Shown here one piece after another: positions 1-8,616 of a DNA stretch of 64,000 nucleotides (position 1 is its first letter; each line of letters begins with the position of its first letter). The stretch lies in contig NZ_MCGQ01000020.1 in assembly GCF_002242805.1 (NCBI RefSeq), forward strand, positions 62,227 through 126,226, written 5' to 3'. The translations under genes and the position numbers were made by a program. The notes under the pieces were generated by a model. The model did not search any database and was not told where the DNA came from. It was given only the letters and a program-made list of their open reading frames with translations. Source of the DNA: Streptomyces diastatochromogenes. Its GTDB lineage: Bacteria > Actinomycetota > Actinomycetes > Streptomycetales > Streptomycetaceae.

Positions 1-929
1 CCGGTGCCGACGACCCGGAAGGCGACATCGTGCACCGCGTGCCGGGCCAGCAGGGGCAGCCGGTCCTCGGAGAGCGTCGCCACGTACGGCTCCAGGGACG
101 CGGCCACCGCGGCCGCCTCGGCGTCCGGTATCCGGCGCAGCACCGGAGGCGCGTCGACGAACCGCCGGCCGCCGTCGGCGACCTCCTCGGTCGACTTCGC
201 CGCGAACCGGCCGCTGGTGTTGGCCCGTGCCTTCTCGGAGACCCGCTCCAGGGTGCCGAGCAGATCGTGGGCGTCGGTGTGGGAGACCAGTTCCTCGTCC
301 GCGATGGCGTTCCAGGCGTCCAGCACCGACAGCTTGGCCAGCAGCCGCATGGTGCGCCGGTAGGCGCCGGCCGCGTCACGGGCGGCCTTGCGGCAGGTGT
401 CCTCGTCGGCGCCCGCCTCGCGCCCGGCCAGCACCAGCGAGGCGGCGAGCCGCTTCAGGTCCCACTCCCAGGGGCCGTGCACGGTCTCGTCGAAGTCGTT
501 GAGGTCGATGACCAGGCCGCCGCGGGCGTCGCCGTACAGGCCGAAGTTGGCCGCGTGCGCGTCGCCGCATATCTGGGCGCCGATCCTGGTCGTGGGGGTG
601 CGCGCCAGGTCGTGGGCCATGAGTCCGGCCGAGCCGCGCAGGAAGGCGAACGGCGTGGCCGCCATCCGGCCCACGCGGATCGGCGTCAGCTCGGGGATGC
701 GGCCGGCGTTGGACTCCTCGACCGCGGTGATCGCGTCCGGTCGGGAGCCGTCCAGGTCGAGGGTGCGGTGGGCGCCGCGCGGCACGCTCGACCGCAGTGC
801 CTTGCCCTCCTCCTTGGGCGAGCCCTGGGGCGGCCACTCGGCGAACCCGCGCATCCGGGGCAGCCGGGGTGCCGCCACCTGCTCGGCCGTCTCCGCCGTT
901 CCCGCCGTTCCCGCACCGGTTTCGGTCAC
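1..929 (-). CDS. DUF2252 family protein, 3' part missing
   Basis: The reading frame enters from the left window edge, so the C-terminus is outside; about 309 residues are visible. The translation contains FLRGSAGLMAHDLA, ICGDAHAANFGLYG and VIDLNDFDETVHGPWEWDLK, the signature block of DUF2252, a family with a protein-kinase/aminoglycoside-phosphotransferase-like fold and no settled function. The GTG at 929 is chosen because a GGGGGAGG sequence lies about 8 bases upstream and the conserved region begins soon after. It runs in the same direction as the cluster to its right but is separated from it by 240 bp of repeats, so it is probably not part of it. Confidence 0.85.
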   Translation of the reverse strand, partial: MTETGAGTAGTAETAEQVAAPRLPRMRGFAEWPPQGSPKEEGKALRSSVPRGAHRTLDLDGSRPDAITAVEESNAGRIPELTPIRVGRMAATPFAFLRGSAGLMAHDLARTPTTRIGAQICGDAHAANFGLYGDARGGLVIDLNDFDETVHGPWEWDLKRLAASLVLAGREAGADEDTCRKAARDAAGAYRRTMRLLAKLSVLDAWNAIADEELVSHTDAHDLLGTLERVSEKARANTSGRFAAKSTEEVADGGRRFVDAPPVLRRIPDAEAAAVAASLEPYVATLSEDRLPLLARHAVHDVAFRVVGT

Positions 930-1027
930 CGCGACCGCCTCCCCCGAAGACCCCCCACGTGCGCTCGCACGCGGATCAGCTCGAACATCAACTCGTGCAG
1001 ACGGTACAACCGGTGGCCGAAACGCGT

Positions 1028-1170
1028 CACACCCTGTGGACAACTCGGTCTGTGGAGAAAACGACGCCTGTGGAGAACTCGACGCCCGTGGACCACGGCG
1101 CCCGTGGATCACGCGGCGCCCGTGGATCACGCGGCGCCTGTGGATCACGCGGCGCCTGTGGACCACGGCT
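1028..1170. repeat. Tandem 16-18 bp repeat with DnaA-box-like cores
   Basis: Eight copies of a unit like cctgtggatcacgcggcg occur with a period of 16-18 bp. The 9-mer cores begin at 1035, 1051, 1069, 1087, 1103, 1121, 1139 and 1157. The first, tgtggacaa, is the complement of the Streptomyces DnaA box TTGTCCACA, and the next two (tgtggagaa) also fit its relaxed form; the other five carry mismatches. The array fills most of the gap between the monooxygenase stop and the DUF2252 start. It may be a simple tandem repeat. Confidence 0.75.
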
Positions 1171-2621
1171 CAGCGATCCGCCGCCGGCCACCGCTCCAGC
1201 TCCGCGCGCAGCCCTTCGGTGTCCAGGTCGTCCAGGTCGTCGAGGTCGTCGGCGGCCCAGGCGATGTGGCCGTCCGGGCGGACCAGCAGCGTGGTGCGCA
1301 GGCTCCCGGCGGGGGCGGCGAGGTGCAGCCACTGCGTCTCCGGCACCGGCCGGCCCCGGGTGATCAGCACGAAACGGCCGCCGCGCAGCACGTCGTACAG
1401 CCGCTGTCCGCCCGCGAGCCGCAGGTCGGGCGCCCGGCGGCCGGTGAGCCGGTGGCTGCCGCGCGGCGCCGGGTAGGAGATGCCGACGCCGGAGAGCAGG
1501 CGCTCCCCCAGCAGGGTGGCCGAGCTGAGCCTGGAGACCACGGGCATGACGAGACCCCGCAACTGGCGCACCCGGCCGCTGCGGCGGGTGCCCAGCACGC
1601 CCCGGGTGATCGCCCCGGAGATCCGCAGCGCCTGCTTCCCGACGGGATGGCGCTCCTGCTCGTAGGAGTCGAGCAGCGGCTCCCCGGCCCGGCCCTGGAC
1701 CACCGCGGCCAGCTTCCAGCCCAGGTTGGCGGCGTCCTGCAGTCCCGTGTTCATGCCCATGCCACCGGCCGGCGAGTGCACGTGGGCGGCGTCGCCCGCG
1801 AGCAGCACCCGGCCCTCGCGGTAGCGCTCGGCCTGCCGCTCGTCGCTGTGGAAGCGCGAGATCCAGCGCGGGTCGTGCATGCCGTAGTCGGAGCCGAGCA
1901 CCCGGCGCAGCTGCTCGGCCAGCTCCTCGGGCACCACCGGCGCCTCATCGGACCGCTCGTCCCCGGCGACCCAGCCGATCGCGCGGTACCAGCCGTCGCC
2001 GAAGGGCACCAGGGAGGCGAAGCCGTGCTCGTTCGCGTGGGTGGTCACCGCGTCTACGGGTACGTCCTTGAGCCGGACGTCGGCGAGCATCACCGACTTC
2101 ACCACCGACCGGCCGGGGAAGCCGATCCCGGTCAGCCGCCGCACGGCGCTGCGCACCCCGTCGCACCCGACCAGGTACCGGGCGCCGAAGCCGCCCTGCC
2201 CGGCCGTGTCCACCTCGACGGCGTCGGACCGCTGCCGCAGCGCCACCACCTCGGCACCGCGCACGATCCGCACCCCGGCGGCGAGCGCACGCCGCTCCAG
2301 GAGCCCCTCGACGTTGTACTGCGGGGTGATCAGCACGAACGGGAAGCGGGAGCGCAGCCGGTGCAGATGCAGTTCGAGTCTGCCGAAGACCCCGACGACG
2401 GGCGCCGTCCGGCCGAGGGGGATGAGTTCGTCGGCGAGGCCGCGGGCGTCCAGCACCTCCAGGGTGCGGGCGTGCACCGCGAAGGCGCGGGTCATGTTGG
2501 CGTCGGCGTGCTCGCGCCGCTCCAGCAGGGTGACCCGCACCCCGGCGGTGGCCAGGTCACCGGCCAGCAGCAGGCCGGTGGGCCCGGCCCCCACCACCAG
2601 TACGTCGGCGGCCTCGGTCAT
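1170..2621 (-). CDS. FAD-dependent aromatic monooxygenase
   Basis: A 483-residue class A flavoprotein monooxygenase of the phenol/polyketide hydroxylase type. The N-terminal dinucleotide fold reads VGAGPTGLLLAGDL (residues 9-22). A GCDGVRSAVRRLTG segment matches the DG motif, and GDAAHVHSPAGGMGMNTG near residue 274 is the FAD-ribityl motif. Such enzymes hydroxylate phenols and quinones with NAD(P)H and O2. It is the last gene of the long minus-strand run, 50 bp after the O-methyltransferase, so a role as a late hydroxylase on the cluster product is inferred. The thioredoxin-like C-terminal domain of some family members is short or absent here. Confidence 0.9.
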   Translation of the reverse strand: MTEAADVLVVGAGPTGLLLAGDLATAGVRVTLLERREHADANMTRAFAVHARTLEVLDARGLADELIPLGRTAPVVGVFGRLELHLHRLRSRFPFVLITPQYNVEGLLERRALAAGVRIVRGAEVVALRQRSDAVEVDTAGQGGFGARYLVGCDGVRSAVRRLTGIGFPGRSVVKSVMLADVRLKDVPVDAVTTHANEHGFASLVPFGDGWYRAIGWVAGDERSDEAPVVPEELAEQLRRVLGSDYGMHDPRWISRFHSDERQAERYREGRVLLAGDAAHVHSPAGGMGMNTGLQDAANLGWKLAAVVQGRAGEPLLDSYEQERHPVGKQALRISGAITRGVLGTRRSGRVRQLRGLVMPVVSRLSSATLLGERLLSGVGISYPAPRGSHRLTGRRAPDLRLAGGQRLYDVLRGGRFVLITRGRPVPETQWLHLAAPAGSLRTTLLVRPDGHIAWAADDLDDLDDLDTEGLRAELERWPAADR

Positions 2622-2671
2622 GTGGACTCAACCCTTCTCTCGCTCCATCGGTCCGACTGCGGCAGCCGCCG

Positions 2672-3700
2672 CTACACGGGCGTCGTGGCCTCGATCATGT
2701 GCTGGTAGGAGTTGACCGGCCGCACGTCCCGGACGGCGAGGCCCGCCCGCTCCACGAGCGCGACCAGTCCCTGCCGGGTGTGCTTGCGGCCGCCGACGGT
2801 GAGGAGCATCCGCAGGTCCATCGCGGTGCTGAACCTCTGCCCCGCCCCGTCGTCGACAAGGTTCTCCACGATGATCACCCTGGCGCCGGGGCGGGCCGTC
2901 CTCATGACGTTGCCCAGCACGACGACGGCGTCCTCGTCGTTCATGCCGAGGATGTTCTTGAAGACGTACGCGTCGACGTCGGCCGGGACCTCCTCGCGGC
3001 AGTCGCCGGACAGCAGCCGTACCCGCTCGGCGAGCGCGCCGCCCTCGCGCAGCCGGGCGTCGGCGCCCGCGATCACGTCGGGCCGGTCGAACAGGATCCC
3101 CTGGACGTCGGGGTGGTGCTCCAGCAGCGAGGCCAGCAGGAAGCCCTGTCCGCCGCCGATGTCGGCGACGGTCCGCGCACCGGACAGCGGCAGCACGCCG
3201 GCGATGGCCGTGGCGGACTGCCGGCTCGCCTGGGTCATCGCACGGTCGAACACCTCCGCGGACTCCGGCCAGGCGGTGTGCACATGGTCGAAGAACTCCC
3301 GGCCGTGCAGATCGACGAACACGTCCTTCCCGGTGCGGACCGACTCGTCGAGGCGGCCCCACAGCTCCCAGGTCCACGGCTCGGTCATCCACAGCACGAG
3401 CTGGTCGAGGCCGTCCGGGGCGTCCGTGCGCAGCAGCCGCGAGACCTCCGTCTGGACGAACCGGCCCTCGGTGTCCTCGGCGAAGACCTCGTAGCAGGTG
3501 AGCGAGCGCAGCAGGCGCCGCAGCGCGTCCGGCTCGGCGCCGACCGCCGCGGCGAGGTCGTCCGCGGTCGCCGGGGTGCCACCGAGGGCGTCGGCGAGGC
3601 CGAGCTTCACGGCCGCACGCAGCGAGGCCGCACAGCTGGCGCTCAGCGCGCGCTCGAGCACCCCCAGCACCTGCGGTTCGGTGGACGTTTCACTGGTCAC
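2672..3700 (-). CDS. SAM-dependent O-methyltransferase (family 2)
   Basis: The 342-residue product has the layout of plant/actinobacterial O-methyltransferases: an N-terminal helical dimerisation domain (ASLRAAVKLGLADALGG) and a Rossmann domain with the SAM-binding motif VADIGGGQGFLLASLLE at about residues 176-192. It resembles polyketide 4-O-methyltransferases. The GTG start overlaps the stop codon of the upstream SDR gene by 4 bp, which implies translational coupling. A much longer frame runs upstream without a stop but belongs to the SDR coding region in another frame. The likely role is methylation of a phenolic hydroxyl on the cluster product. Confidence 0.88.
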   Translation of the reverse strand: MTSETSTEPQVLGVLERALSASCAASLRAAVKLGLADALGGTPATADDLAAAVGAEPDALRRLLRSLTCYEVFAEDTEGRFVQTEVSRLLRTDAPDGLDQLVLWMTEPWTWELWGRLDESVRTGKDVFVDLHGREFFDHVHTAWPESAEVFDRAMTQASRQSATAIAGVLPLSGARTVADIGGGQGFLLASLLEHHPDVQGILFDRPDVIAGADARLREGGALAERVRLLSGDCREEVPADVDAYVFKNILGMNDEDAVVVLGNVMRTARPGARVIIVENLVDDGAGQRFSTAMDLRMLLTVGGRKHTRQGLVALVERAGLAVRDVRPVNSYQHMIEATTPV

Positions 3701-4707
3701 GGGTGGAACACCTCTCTCTTGGGGCCGACTGCGACATCGGGACGGGCTACGACCTCGGGACCGGCTACGGCCTCGGGACCGGCTACGACGCTGCCGGGAA
3801 AGTGCGCTTCCAGGACCTGCCGGACCCCGTCGCGCCAGGACCTCTCGCAGTCGCCGACGAGGCTCCTGCGGCGGGTGGCGTCGTACGCGACGACGGCGCG
3901 GGTGGCGTCGCTCGGCACGAAGTCGACCGGTACACCGGTGAGTTCGGAGACGTACGTCATGAGGTCCCGTACGCCGACGACCTCGTCCCCGCCCCAGTTC
4001 ACGACGGCCGCGGGCACCGTCGCCGCGGCCCACAGCCCGGGCACGTGGCGCGCGATGTCGTCGGTGTGGATCGGGGAGCAGTGGTGCTGGCCGTCGTGGG
4101 GAACGGCGACCGGTTCCCCGGCGAGCATCAGCCGGTGGAAGATGACCGGGAGCCCGCCGTGCCCGTGCGGCCCGTAGGCGACGTTGAGCCGGGCGATGGT
4201 GGTGGGCAGGCCGAGCGTCACGGCAAGGGCCCGTACCGCGCCCTCGGTGGCCACCTTGCCGACCGGGTACGTCGGCAGGAACGCCGACTCGGTGCCCAGC
4301 GGGTCGGACTCGGTGTACCGGTGGTCGAGCGCCTGGGGCGCGTAGACCGCGCTGGTGGAGAGGAACAGAAAGGCTTCCGCGGCACGGCAGTGGGTCATCA
4401 GGCGGCCGGTGGCGACGGAGTTCACCGCCACCACCTCCTCGAAGTCCCCTGCGCCGCGCTCGACCGCCGCGTGCAGCACATGGGTGAAGTCGTCGGGGAC
4501 TTCGTCGAGTCCGTCCCGGGCCATGTCCCAGCGCCAGGTCCGGATGCCCCGGTCCTGGAGCCGGCGCTCCACCTCCGGGTCCGAGAAGCGTCCGAGGCAC
4601 CACACCTCGTTGTGCTCGGCGAGCGTCTCGGCCGCGGTGCGGGCCACCAGACCGGTCGCCCCGGTGATCAGGATCTTCTTGCCGGTCGGCATCGAAGTGC
4701 TGTCCAT
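3697..4707 (-). CDS. NAD-dependent epimerase/dehydratase (extended SDR)
   Basis: This 336-residue protein opens with KKILITGATGLVARTAAE, the NAD(P)-binding glycine motif of extended SDRs, and carries YPVGK near residue 146 as the catalytic Tyr-x3-Lys. The start at 4707 is chosen over an upstream in-frame ATG because the family motif begins within 15 residues and the longer frame would overlap the synthetase gene. The last 30 residues are a hexapeptide repeat (VVAGPE, AVAGPE, VVARPD, VAVGPK) encoded by an 18-bp DNA repeat, which is not a normal part of this fold. It lies 19 bp after the A-T-TE gene and is coupled to the methyltransferase. A reductive tailoring step is likely. Confidence 0.87.
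   Translation of the reverse strand: MDSTSMPTGKKILITGATGLVARTAAETLAEHNEVWCLGRFSDPEVERRLQDRGIRTWRWDMARDGLDEVPDDFTHVLHAAVERGAGDFEEVVAVNSVATGRLMTHCRAAEAFLFLSTSAVYAPQALDHRYTESDPLGTESAFLPTYPVGKVATEGAVRALAVTLGLPTTIARLNVAYGPHGHGGLPVIFHRLMLAGEPVAVPHDGQHHCSPIHTDDIARHVPGLWAAATVPAAVVNWGGDEVVGVRDLMTYVSELTGVPVDFVPSDATRAVVAYDATRRRSLVGDCERSWRDGVRQVLEAHFPGSVVAGPEAVAGPEVVARPDVAVGPKREVFHP
3732..3785. repeat. 18-bp tandem repeat in the SDR 3' end
   Basis: Three near-identical 18-bp copies (cgacctcgggaccggcta type) lie head to tail within the coding region for the SDR tail. They encode the hexapeptide repeat described for that gene. The array has expanded in frame, so it does not break the gene. Confidence 0.8.
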
Positions 4708-4726
4708 CCGTGAGTCGCCCCATTCC

Positions 4727-7501
4727 CTAGTTACCGGACAGCGCCCGGTCCAGCTCCGCGCGCAGGATCGACTGGAAGACGGCCACGTGCCTGGGCCCCA
4801 TGAGGGTGTAGTGCTCGCCGGGTACGTCGAGGTACCGGGGCGCCTCACGGGTGAAGTCCGCCCAGCGCTTCAGCTCGTTGTTCAGCCAGTCCTGCTTGGT
4901 GCCGCGCAGCGGGACGGCGTAGAAGACGCTCATCGCGGCGACGCTGCCGGAGGGGTGGTAGGTCCGGCCGAGGCCGGTGAGACCGTCGGCGAGGTCCGCC
5001 CAGGCGGTGAACCGCTCCAGGTCCAGGTCGAGTTCGGCGAGCCGGTCCGGGGGAGCGATGTCGAGCAGATGGCCGAGCTGCTCCCGCTTGCCCAGCGGGC
5101 GCAGCTCGGCGGGCAGGGTCTTGGCCTGCTGCTGGGTGATCAGGTCCAGGAACATCGCCAGGTTGACCGCGGTCTCGACGAAGTCGAGTTCGTCCATGCG
5201 GTACTTGATGTGCGGGGGCAGATTGAAGCTGCCGAGGAAGTCCACCCGCTCGCCCTCCGCCTCCAGCAGCTTGGCCACCTCGAAGGCCACCGCCGCGCCG
5301 AAGGAGTACCCGGCGATCGCGTAGGGGCCGTGCGGCTGCTTGGCGCGGATGGCGTCCGCGTAGGTGCGCGCCATCTCGTCGAAGCTCTCGAACGGCTTCT
5401 CGCCCGGGTTGAACCCGCGTGCCCGCAGCGCGTAGAAGGGCCGCTCGTGGACGAAGTACTTGGCCAGGTTGACGAAGACGAGGACCTCGCCGACCCCGGG
5501 GTGGACGCAGAAGAGGGGCGTCCCGTCCCCGCTGGTCTGCAGCGGGACGATCGGGTCGTACGGGGCGGGCTCCCCGCTGCGGCCTGCCTCGACGCGTGCC
5601 GCGAGTTCGCGGATGCTGGGCGCGGTGAGGATCGCGAGGACCGGAAGGTCGGCGCCGGGGAAGCGCTGGGCGATCAGGCTCTTGAGGCGCAGGATGTCCA
5701 GTGACGTCCCGCCCAGGTCGAAGAAACTGGCCGTGGCGCTGATCGTGGACGGTTCGGACTCGAAGAGGTCGCCGTACAGCTCCGCGAGCGTCTCTTCGAC
5801 CGCTCCCTCGGGGGCGACGTAGCCGCCGAGCTGACGGGTCACCAACTCCTCGACCGCTGCCACGTGTGCGGCGTAGTCCCCGGACTCCAGCCGGCGCCGC
5901 ATCAGCGAGCGCGGGATCTTGCCCAGGCTGGTCTTCGGGAAGGCGTCCTTGGGCAGCGGCAGCAGCAGCGCCGGGCGGAAGCCCCAGTGCAGGACGACGC
6001 TGTTCCTGATCGCGATGAGCAGGCGGTGCAGCGCCGCCTCGTCGCCGGCCACGTCGGGGGTGACGGCGAACGCGACCGCCAGCTGCTCGGTGTCGCCGCC
6101 CTGCGGGCGGGTCGGGAACGCGGCGACGTACGACTTCTCGACGCCTTCGAGGTCGTGGAGCACGGACTCGAGGTCGTGGCTGTAGTAGTTGACGCCGTTG
6201 ACGATGATGCTGTCCTTGCTGCGCCCCACGAGGGTCAGCCGTCCCCCGGCGAGCCGGCCGAGGTCACCGGTCCGGAACCAGCCGTCCGCCGTGAACGCGT
6301 CCTCGGTCGCCTCCTTGTTGTTCCAGTACCCACCGGTGATCATCGGGCCCGTGAGCTGCACCTCGCCGGTCTCGCCCTCGGCGAGGGGGGTGTCGCCGCC
6401 CTCGGCCGCGACCCTGATCCGGAGCCCGCCGACCGGCCGTCCGACCGCCGCGAACTCGGCCCCGAGGTCGGCGTCCGGGAACTCCCGGTTGTAGATGCTG
6501 CCGGCGCAGGTCTCGGTCATCCCGAAGGCGGGCCACAGGGCCCCGCGGCGCAGCCCGTACGGCGCCAGCCGGTCGAGGAAGCCGGTGCCCGTGGCGACCG
6601 GGTTGGCCTCACCGCCGGAGACGATGTGCCGCAGGCGGGACAGGTCCAGGGGCAGCGGGGACGACAGCTGGTCCAGGGCCTTGTTGATCAGCCCCAGCAG
6701 GAAGTTGGGGGTGAACGTCATCGTCACCCCGTGGGCGTCGATCAGCTCCAGGAAGTGCAGGGGGTCGGCCAGCACCGACTCCGGTGACGCCTGCAGCTGC
6801 ACGGCCCCGACGGACAGCGGCAGCAGGTGGGCCTCCAGCAGCGCGGCGACATGGTCGTACGAGATCCAGTTGAGCGTCACGTCGGCCGAGGTGAGCGACT
6901 GTGTCTCGGCCTTCGCGGCCATGGAGGCCAGCAGGTTGCCGTGGGTGAGCCGGACCGCCTTGGCGGCGCCGGTGGAGCCGGAGGTGAGCACCAGCAGCGC
7001 GACGTCGTCCGGACCGGCGGCGGTCACCTCGACCGTGCCCGGGTCCGTGTCGGCCGCCGCCGTCACCAGGTCCTCGAACGTGGCGACCGCCAGACCCTCG
7101 ACGGCGGGGAGTTCCTCACGGGTCCGGCGGTCGGTGACCACGAGCGGTCCCTCGAACAGGGTGTCGACGTGGCTCAGCTGCGCCGCCCAGCGCTGCGGGT
7201 CGTTCCGGGTGGGGACCAGCGGGCAGACGGTGAAGCCTCCGAGCAGGCACGCCCAGAAGGCCGGTACGAAGTCCTCGGGACGTTCGAGCAGCAGCGCCAC
7301 GACCCGGTCCTGACGCACCCCCGCCTTCCGCAGGGAGCTGAGCAGACGGAGCGACTCCGCCAGGAGCTGCGGATAGGTGCGGAGCGTGAAGTCGAGGGGC
7401 TGCTCCGCCGAGCGGTAACGCACCCCGTGCTCCGGGAACTGTGTCGCGGCCCGGACCAGCAGCCCGCCGAGATCGGCGTTCGTCTCCTGGCTCGTTGTCA
7501 T
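4727..7501 (-). CDS. NRPS-like A-T-TE synthetase (arylpyruvate dimerising type)
   Basis: A 924-residue three-domain enzyme. The adenylation domain (about 1-560) has LTSGSTGAAKAVRLTHGN near residue 170 and WISYDHVAALLEAHL. The thiolation domain has DLGGTSL with the phosphopantetheine serine at about 600. The C-terminal thioesterase has GYSFG with Ser733 and HPGVGEV. There is no condensation domain. This architecture is that of atromentin, polyporic acid, terrequinone and ralfuranone synthetases, which activate aryl-alpha-keto acids and join two of them. The WxxxDHV block fits that subgroup. The substrate cannot be read reliably by eye. Downstream SDR, methyltransferase and monooxygenase genes would tailor a terphenylquinone- or furanone-like product; no aminotransferase for arylpyruvate supply is nearby. 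Confidence 0.88.
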   Translation of the reverse strand: MTTSQETNADLGGLLVRAATQFPEHGVRYRSAEQPLDFTLRTYPQLLAESLRLLSSLRKAGVRQDRVVALLLERPEDFVPAFWACLLGGFTVCPLVPTRNDPQRWAAQLSHVDTLFEGPLVVTDRRTREELPAVEGLAVATFEDLVTAAADTDPGTVEVTAAGPDDVALLVLTSGSTGAAKAVRLTHGNLLASMAAKAETQSLTSADVTLNWISYDHVAALLEAHLLPLSVGAVQLQASPESVLADPLHFLELIDAHGVTMTFTPNFLLGLINKALDQLSSPLPLDLSRLRHIVSGGEANPVATGTGFLDRLAPYGLRRGALWPAFGMTETCAGSIYNREFPDADLGAEFAAVGRPVGGLRIRVAAEGGDTPLAEGETGEVQLTGPMITGGYWNNKEATEDAFTADGWFRTGDLGRLAGGRLTLVGRSKDSIIVNGVNYYSHDLESVLHDLEGVEKSYVAAFPTRPQGGDTEQLAVAFAVTPDVAGDEAALHRLLIAIRNSVVLHWGFRPALLLPLPKDAFPKTSLGKIPRSLMRRRLESGDYAAHVAAVEELVTRQLGGYVAPEGAVEETLAELYGDLFESEPSTISATASFFDLGGTSLDILRLKSLIAQRFPGADLPVLAILTAPSIRELAARVEAGRSGEPAPYDPIVPLQTSGDGTPLFCVHPGVGEVLVFVNLAKYFVHERPFYALRARGFNPGEKPFESFDEMARTYADAIRAKQPHGPYAIAGYSFGAAVAFEVAKLLEAEGERVDFLGSFNLPPHIKYRMDELDFVETAVNLAMFLDLITQQQAKTLPAELRPLGKREQLGHLLDIAPPDRLAELDLDLERFTAWADLADGLTGLGRTYHPSGSVAAMSVFYAVPLRGTKQDWLNNELKRWADFTREAPRYLDVPGEHYTLMGPRHVAVFQSILRAELDRALSGN

Positions 7502-7607
7502 CGTGCCCCTCCCTCAAGTGACGTGTGGCTCGGTCGGACTGTCTCTGCGGCCCGCGCCTTCGGCATCGCGGCCCCGCCCGGCAGGTCGGGCGGGGCCGCG
7601 CAAGCCC

Positions 7608-8555
7608 TCAGAACACGATCAGCTGGCGTCCCCGGACGCCGCCCTTCTCCAGTCGGCGGTGCGCCTCCGCGGCCTCCTCGGGGGCGAACCGGTCCGCGGT
7701 GCGCAGGCTGAGGGCGCCCAGGGCCGCGAGGCCGACGAGTTCCCGCAGGGCGCCTGCCTTGTCGGGGTGGGCGACGACGAAGGCCTGGTGCAGGACGATG
7801 CCTCGAGGTGCGGGCAGGTCGTAGGGGCGGCAGCGGACCAGGTGACCGCCGTCGGCGACGATCTCCAGCGCGGCGGCGCCGAGTACGGCGGCGTCGACCA
7901 CGGCGTCGGCGCCGTGCGGAAGGGCGGCGCGATAGGCGGCCACGGTGTCCTGCGGGTCGGCGTGCCGGGGTACCACGGTGTGAGCGCCGAGGCCCAGGAC
8001 CAGATCGCGGTCCTCGTCGCGCGCGTCGGCGACGACCCGCAGACCGCGCTGCGCGGCGAGCTGGACGGCGTAGCCGCCGAGCGCCCCGGCCGCGCCCGTG
8101 ACCGCCACGGTCGCGCCGGGCGCGAGGTCGGCCAGGTCGAGCGCCTGGTGGGCGGTGAGGGCGTTCATGGGCAGCCCGGCCGCCTCGACCAGGGGCAGCG
8201 TGTCGGGCAGCACGGCCACCTGGTCCGCGGGAACGACCACGTACTCGGCCTGGGCGCCGCCCAGATCGGTGAACGGGTTGACGAAGGCGACGACGCGGTC
8301 GCCCTCCGCGAAGCCCGTGGTGTCCGGTCCGAGAGCGTCGATGTGGCCGGAGACGTCCATGCCGGGGGTGTAGGGCGCGGTGAAGTCGGCCATGTAGGGG
8401 GCGAGTTCGCCGGAGCGGAGCATCAGGTCGGTGGGGTTGACGGCGGCGGCCGCGACCTTGATGCGTACCTGGCCGGGGCCGGCTTCGGGCACGGGGCGCT
8501 CGACGACGGCGAGGACGTCGGGCGAGCCGTAGGAGGGAATGCCGATCGCACGCAT
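7608..8555 (-). CDS. Zinc-independent quinone oxidoreductase-type MDR enzyme
   Basis: The 315-residue protein starts MRAIGIPSYGSPDVL and follows the quinone oxidoreductase (QOR) pattern: AAAVNPTDLMLRSGEL, PGMDVSGHIDALG and the NADPH-binding AVTGAAGALGGYAVQLAA. The structural and catalytic zinc cysteines of alcohol dehydrogenases are absent. The ATG at 8555 is chosen because the family begins there; the upstream in-frame extension is low-complexity and overlaps the NTPase region. A GGAAAGGAA lies some 16 bases upstream. Members reduce quinones or activated enones with NADPH, which fits a cluster that probably makes a quinone or butenolide. Confidence 0.88.
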   Translation of the reverse strand: MRAIGIPSYGSPDVLAVVERPVPEAGPGQVRIKVAAAAVNPTDLMLRSGELAPYMADFTAPYTPGMDVSGHIDALGPDTTGFAEGDRVVAFVNPFTDLGGAQAEYVVVPADQVAVLPDTLPLVEAAGLPMNALTAHQALDLADLAPGATVAVTGAAGALGGYAVQLAAQRGLRVVADARDEDRDLVLGLGAHTVVPRHADPQDTVAAYRAALPHGADAVVDAAVLGAAALEIVADGGHLVRCRPYDLPAPRGIVLHQAFVVAHPDKAGALRELVGLAALGALSLRTADRFAPEEAAEAHRRLEKGGVRGRQLIVF

Positions 8556-8616
8556 GGTGGTTCTGGGGTTCCTTTCCGGTGATCGGGGTCGGGGTTGGCT
8601 GGTCCGGGGGCCCTGC

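Noticed and set aside
1028..1170. CRISPR array
   Set aside because: The units follow each other directly without unique spacers, and no cas gene is present.
30..2708. An 892-codon open frame on the plus strand across the DUF2252 and monooxygenase genes
   Set aside because: It is antisense to two genes with clear family motifs, is rich in Arg, Gly, Ala and Pro and has no domain; GC-rich codon bias leaves the opposite strand open.
2672..4723. A 683-residue fusion of a reductase-like part and the O-methyltransferase
   Set aside because: The upstream part is the SDR gene in another frame; the GTG at 3700 gives a normal methyltransferase length.
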